A stretch of DNA of 8,729 bases from JBBQER01 sp052148155 (lineage in GTDB: Bacteria; Actinomycetota; Acidimicrobiia; IMCC26256; PALSA-610). Shown here in pieces: positions 6,195-8,729 of the stretch. The position numbers and the translations under genes were made by a program. The stretch spans positions 1 to 8,729 of the forward strand of contig JBKQIY010000077.1 in assembly GCA_052148155.1 (NCBI GenBank). Reading direction: 5' to 3'. Below the pieces are notes generated by a model. The model did no database searches and was not told where the DNA came from. It saw only the letters and a list, made by a program, of their open reading frames with translations. Each line of letters starts with the position of its first letter. The stretch's first letter is position 1.

Positions 6195-6623
6195 TTATGA
6201 CATCAGGTGTTGTGTTGTGGGGTCGGATCCGGCGAGGCGACGGTCGATTTCGGTGCCCATGATCTTGCAGTCGGTCGCAGGATGGTCGTAACGGCACAGC
6301 AACGCTCCGGCGAGGTACTCGCGAGCCCGCTGAAGCCGGGTGATCTGCTCGTCGAGGAGCGCGAGTCGACGTGTGGCGATGGTTTTCCATGCCTCGACGT
6401 CGCTCGCGTTGAGAATGCCTGCGATCTCATCGAGGGCGAGGCCTGCGTCTTGGAGCATGCCGATGAACACGAGTCGCCGCAGGGTCTCGTCGTGGTACCG
6501 GCGCTGTCCCGAGGCCCGCGCATCGGCGACGAGCAAGCCCTTCCGCTCGTAGTAGCGGATCGTCGAGGTCGCGACGTGCGCGCGTCGAGCGACTTCACCG
6601 ATCGTGAGTTTCGGTTCCGACAC
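6195..6623 (-). CDS. MerR-family transcriptional regulator
   Basis: A 142-residue MerR-type DNA-binding protein. The winged helix-turn-helix is at residues 5-70: LTIGEVARRAHVATSTIRYYERKGLL, then the wing SGQRRYHDETLRRL and FIGMLQDAGLALDEIAGIL. A dimerising helix follows (about 78-108, WKTIATRRLALLDEQITRLQRAREYLAGALL). The tail CRYDHPATDCKIMGTEIDRRLAG holds Cys110, His114 and Cys119, which could bind a metal or sense thiol stress, though this is not the CueR or SoxR signature. The start is GTG at 6623, giving the normal MSEPKLTIGEVA opening; the frame runs open to 7001 but overlaps the divergent methyltransferase. Its gene faces away from the methyltransferase, and a palindrome with spaced -35-like boxes lies between, so it probably controls both. 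The inducer is unknown. Confidence 0.92.
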   Translation of the reverse strand: MSEPKLTIGEVARRAHVATSTIRYYERKGLLVADARASGQRRYHDETLRRLVFIGMLQDAGLALDEIAGILNASDVEAWKTIATRRLALLDEQITRLQRAREYLAGALLCRYDHPATDCKIMGTEIDRRLAGSDPTTQHLMS

Positions 6624-6629
6624 CCAAAC

Positions 6630-6661
6630 ACTTGACTTGAAGTCGGGTTCAACTGTCAAGG
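6630..6661. promoter_or_regulatory. Shared palindromic MerR-type operator and divergent promoters
   Basis: The 45-base gap between the MerR and methyltransferase genes holds nested inverted repeats: outer CTTGAC (6631-6636) with GTCAAG (6655-6660), and inner TTGAA (6637-6641) with TTCAA (6648-6652). Each strand has a -35-like box (minus TTGACA 6659-6654; plus TTGACT 6632-6637) followed after 18 bases by a poor -10 (TCAAGT; TCAAGG). The predicted starts fall one base before each GTG codon. A spacer longer than 17 bases that encloses the operator is the hallmark of MerR-regulated promoters. Confidence 0.65.
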
Positions 6662-6668
6662 TGGGTGG

Positions 6669-7328
6669 GTGACCGACCAACACCTTGTCCCCAATCACCA
6701 CGCGCACTATCCAAGCTTCAGTGGCCTCGCAGGGCTCGCCGCCGCGCTGAGCATGGTCGTCGGCCGCGACGGTGATGCCCGCTACGCGGCACAGCTCGCC
6801 GAGCTGGGCCCCGACGATGTCGTGTTGGACATCGGCTGCGGTCCCGGCGTTGCCGTCCGACACGCAGCGCGTCTGGGCGTCAGCGCGACCGGGATCGATC
6901 CGGCCGGCGTCATGCTCGGCACGGCCCGGCTGCTCACGCGACGCGCACACAACGCGCGCTACGTCGAAGGCGCGGCCGAGGCGCTCCCGGTCGCCGATCA
7001 CTGCGCAACCGTGGCGTGGTCAATCGCAACCGTGCACCACTGGTCCGATCTCGATGCCGGGCTACGAGAAGCACGCCGCGTGCTCCGACCCGGCGGGCAC
7101 CTCGTGGCCATCGAACGACAGACACACCCAGGTGCGCACGGCCACGCCAGCCACGGCTGGACCAACCAACAAGCCGAGACGTTCGCAGACCGTTGCCGCG
7201 AACACGGCTTCGATGCCGTCTCCGTCCAGCACAACACGACAGGACGAAGATCGACCATCAGCGTCCTCGCCACGAACCCCGAACTACGACATCCATCACC
7301 CAACGCTCCACACCACGCGAGCAGATGA
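6669..7328 (+). CDS. Class I SAM-dependent methyltransferase
   Basis: A 219-residue soluble methyltransferase of the UbiE/Methyltransf_11 type; it would move a methyl group from S-adenosylmethionine to an unknown acceptor. SAM-binding motif I is VVLDIGCGPG (residues 51-60). The acid that holds the ribose is D77 in ATGIDPAGVML. Then come EGAAEALPVAD (100-110, adenine contact), AWSIATVHHWSD (116-127) and the post-motif RRVLRPGGHLVAIER (136-150). A His-rich start (HLVPNHHAHYPSFSGLAG) leads into the fold, and the last 15 residues are loose. The length is close to the usual for this group. The start is GTG at 6669, with AAGG 7 bases upstream and the shared operator before it. It is transcribed away from the MerR gene, so the pair may form a stress- or drug-responsive module; the target (small molecule or protein) is not visible in the sequence. 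Confidence 0.92.
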   Translation: MTDQHLVPNHHAHYPSFSGLAGLAAALSMVVGRDGDARYAAQLAELGPDDVVLDIGCGPGVAVRHAARLGVSATGIDPAGVMLGTARLLTRRAHNARYVEGAAEALPVADHCATVAWSIATVHHWSDLDAGLREARRVLRPGGHLVAIERQTHPGAHGHASHGWTNQQAETFADRCREHGFDAVSVQHNTTGRRSTISVLATNPELRHPSPNAPHHASR

Positions 7329-7757
7329 GAGGAGCACTGAGCGGACAGGCGAGGTCCGGACTGACTCCGCTCGCTTCGCGCCCGCATGGGACCGAGCCGG
7401 CGATGCGACCGAAGAAATGGGCGTCCATCGGATCCCGCGACGTGTCCGTCACTCGGAAAAGACCCGAGTCGCGCTCGCGTTGTGTCACGCCAGTGCGTGC
7501 CACCAAACGAAACGCGCACACCGTCCACCACCCTGCGCTCACGGTCGTCCACCGTTGACCGCGCCCGCAATGCCCGCGTGAACCGCGTTCGTCACGCCAA
7601 CTTCATGGTCGAAGTTCTCGAGGAGCAATCTTTCCGCACATCCAAGAACGCAACCGCCGAAGCTCGGCGGGTTCGGGCATCGGCGATCGTGCATGTCCGA
7701 CAGCGAATCATCGCTTCCTCAGATGCGTCGACGATCCGTTCACGAGCTCACACCATC

Positions 7758-7787
7758 GTCGTATGGCTCACTGGTGAGTCATACGAC
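7758..7787. repeat. Strong near-perfect 30-base inverted repeat
   Basis: The left arm GTCGTATGGCTCAC and right arm GTGAGTCATACGAC are separated by two bases (TG). Thirteen of 14 positions pair, and the remaining one is a G-T wobble in RNA read from the plus strand. No T-run follows, so it is not a classic terminator. It lies 97 bases before the antitoxin start codon and in no gene. It could be an operator, an RNA hairpin or a recombination site. Confidence 0.75.
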
Positions 7788-7872
7788 CCAAAGATGAGAC
7801 AGAGAACGCGGTCGCGAGCACTGCACCTTCCGAGGCCTCGCCGCTCTGCTCGTAAGTCTCCTACTCATGGAG

Positions 7873-7878
7873 TATAGT
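7873..7878 (+). promoter_or_regulatory. -10 box TATAGT giving a leaderless antitoxin transcript
   Basis: TATAGT places the transcript start seven bases on, exactly at the A of ATG 7885. This favours that start over the in-frame ATG at 7867, which lies upstream of the box. No good -35 is seen 16-18 bases upstream. Confidence 0.45.
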
Positions 7879-7884
7879 TTCGTG

Positions 7885-8148
7885 ATGCCTCGCGGAAAGC
7901 CCTCGCCAAAGATGGCGATTACCGTCGATCCTGAGGTGCACGCCGGCATCGTTGCGGCTGCGGCCGCCGATGGAATGAGCGTCTCGGCGTGGATGACGGA
8001 TGCCGCTCGCCGGGCCCTCGTGGTTCGTGACGGACTGGCTGGCGTCGCCGAATGGGAAGCAAGCCACGGTGCATTCAGTCCCGAAGAGCTCGATGCTGCA
8101 CGCAGCCGACTCGCGAGCCGCAGCCGACAGACTCGGCAGACTGCGTGA
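7885..8148 (+). CDS. Ribbon-helix-helix antitoxin of a PIN toxin pair
   Basis: An 87-residue antitoxin. Residues 8-50 form the ribbon-helix-helix DNA-binding part: strand PKMAITVDPEVH, helix AGIVAAAAADG, turn MSVS, helix AWMTDAARRALVVRDG. The C-terminal part (FSPEELDAARSRLASR) is the sort of helix that wraps the toxin and blocks its active site. It would bind its toxin and repress its own promoter. The ATG at 7885 (MPRGKPSPKMAITV) is chosen because a TATAGT -10 box lies seven bases before it; ATG at 7867 would add MEYSFV and has no Shine-Dalgarno site. Its TGA overlaps the GTG of the toxin gene (GTGA), the usual coupling in such pairs. Confidence 0.85.
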   Translation: MPRGKPSPKMAITVDPEVHAGIVAAAAADGMSVSAWMTDAARRALVVRDGLAGVAEWEASHGAFSPEELDAARSRLASRSRQTRQTA

Positions 8149-8525
8149 ACCCTGCGGTCTACGACGCCGGCGCGCTCGTCGCAGCAGATCGCAACGAACG
8201 CTCGATGTGGGCGGAGCATCGCGTGCGCCTGGAAGCCGGCGTCATCCCACGCGTGCCCGCGCCGGTCGTCGCGCAGGTGAGCAGATCAGCTCGTCAAGCG
8301 CAACTGCGCCGGTTCCTACGCGGATGCGACGTCGTCGACTTCCGCGAGGTCGACGCGCACGCGACTGGGCGATTGCTCGCACGCTCGAGGACTACCGACG
8401 TCGTTGACGCAGCAGTAGTCGTACTTGCTGTGGACCGAGCCTCTGAAATCGTGACCGCCGACCACGGCGACATCTCGCACCTTCTTGCTGCGGCACGAGC
8501 CACGCTGCCGGTCGTCGTTGCGTAG
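8145..8525 (+). CDS. PIN-domain ribonuclease toxin, VapC-like
   Basis: A 126-residue PIN-domain protein, the toxin of the pair. PIN toxins cut RNA with metal ions held by acidic residues. Visible here: strand 1 with D7 (AVYDAGALVAADRNER), the second-motif region VPAPVVAQVSRSARQAQLRRFL, D85 and D88 in TDVVDAAVVVLAV, and D106/D109 in IVTADHGDISHLL. The residue usually Glu in the second motif is Gln44 here. In actinobacterial PIN toxins that read VLAQVWR at this place this Gln is common as I recall, so it need not mean inactivity. The start is GTG at 8145, overlapping the antitoxin stop. The stop, TAG, is followed after 70 bases by a gene ending on the other strand. The target RNA is unknown. 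Confidence 0.88.
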   Translation: MNPAVYDAGALVAADRNERSMWAEHRVRLEAGVIPRVPAPVVAQVSRSARQAQLRRFLRGCDVVDFREVDAHATGRLLARSRTTDVVDAAVVVLAVDRASEIVTADHGDISHLLAAARATLPVVVA

Positions 8526-8595
8526 CGCACCGGCGGGGTAGGTCGGATGGCGCTCGCGACTCGCGCTCTCGACGATGCGACTCGACGGACTCGGT

Positions 8596-8729
8596 TCAGA
8601 GACTGCGCACGCCGGAGATGCTTCTCGCCACGACCGGGCGCTGGATCTCGGAACTGCCTTCGAGGATCGTGTGGCTCACGACGCTACGTGAGGGCGAGGT
8701 CGAGCCGATACTTCGGAGCTTTTCGTCGC
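8596..8729 (-). CDS. C-terminal end of an acyl-CoA dehydrogenase
   Basis: Only the last 43 codons are in the window; the gene starts beyond the right edge, so no start codon is visible. The translation ends SHTILEGSSEIQRPVVARSISGVRSL then TGA. The motif TILEGSSEIQR is the hallmark of the last helix of acyl-CoA dehydrogenases (FadE family, typically T-x-x-EG-T/S-xEIQR), and the remaining residues match their usual end (xxIARxxxGL). The enzyme would oxidise an acyl-CoA at the alpha-beta bond with FAD, in fatty-acid or steroid side-chain breakdown; the substrate cannot be told. It is convergent with the PIN toxin, 70 bases apart. It may share a metabolic theme with the P450, but they are not in one operon. 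Confidence 0.9.
   Translation of the reverse strand, partial: DEKLRSIGSTSPSRSVVSHTILEGSSEIQRPVVARSISGVRSL

Larger units (their letters stand above)
7329..7884. other. About 550 bases without a clear gene, containing hairpins
   Basis: Open frames exist on both strands (for example plus 7386-7877), but they are Arg/Ser/Thr-rich with no domain and no Shine-Dalgarno site, as expected of GC-rich noncoding DNA. Just after the methyltransferase stop is a loose inverted repeat (GAGCGGA 7339-7345 with TCCGCTC 7366-7372, enclosing the palindrome GTCCGGAC at 7354-7361). It may end that transcript, though no T-run follows. A strong hairpin lies at 7758-7787. The region may hold remnants of lost genes. 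Confidence 0.5.

Noticed and set aside
6624..7001. N-terminal extension of the MerR regulator by 126 codons
   Set aside because: It would overlap the divergent methyltransferase. The MerR fold begins normally at GTG 6623.
7339..7372. Inverted repeat GAGCGGA/TCCGCTC as a terminator of the methyltransferase
   Set aside because: The spacing between arms is long (20 bases) and no T-run follows, so it is only mentioned in the gap description.
7386..7877. Plus-strand 163-codon open frame
   Set aside because: The composition is Arg/Ser/Thr-rich without motifs, it has no Shine-Dalgarno site, and it contains the strong hairpin. Noncoding is the simpler reading.
1..8729. CRISPR array, tRNA, rRNA or insertion sequence
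   Set aside because: I saw no regularly spaced repeats, no tRNA-like arms with acceptor pairing, no rRNA stretches, and no transposase motif or terminal repeats framing a gene.

Overview
The window is GC-rich double-stranded chromosomal DNA, very probably from an actinobacterium (Actinomycetota, perhaps an Acidimicrobiia-like or other uncultured lineage). The evidence is the codon choice (G or C in nearly every third position of the real genes), frequent GTG starts, promoters that place the transcript start at or next to the start codon, and gene families typical of that phylum. These families are a DrrAB-type ABC exporter linked to a DUF4097 protein and a ribbon-helix-helix regulator, an actinobacterial-style P450, and a PIN toxin of the subtype reading PAPVVAQVSR. 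The species assignment is inference; no rRNA or tRNA is present.

Layout, left to right. At 1-122 (minus) is the start of a secreted protein cut by the window edge. Bases 123-631 hold no gene I can defend. At 632-1072 (minus) is a four-helix membrane protein of unknown function. From 4437 down to 1228 (minus) runs a four-gene cassette: RHH regulator, DUF4097 protein, DrrA-like ATPase and DrrB-like permease. The ATPase is split by an apparent one-base deletion and may carry a second one-base change at its 5' end. At 4519-5739 (minus) is a cytochrome P450. After a 455-base gap come a MerR-family regulator (6195-6623, minus) and a divergent SAM-dependent methyltransferase (6669-7328, plus) sharing one palindromic control region. 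A gap of about 550 bases with a strong hairpin follows. At 7885-8525 (plus) is an RHH-antitoxin/PIN-toxin pair, and at 8596-8729 (minus) is the 3' end of an acyl-CoA dehydrogenase.

How they may work together. The RHH-DUF4097-DrrA-DrrB cassette looks like one self-regulated transcription unit. An array of half-sites (one TGGCAC, two GTGCCA 11 bp apart) overlaps its promoter, which appears leaderless, and the downstream genes are tightly spaced (4-base gap, then an ATGA overlap). It would make an exporter plus an intracellular beta-repeat protein under RHH control. The MerR/methyltransferase pair looks like a small inducible module. The P450 and the acyl-CoA dehydrogenase both suit lipid or steroid metabolism, but nothing in the sequence links them. 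The best candidate for a little-described system is the RHH/DUF4097/DrrAB cassette with its operator. The MerR-methyltransferase pair is second.
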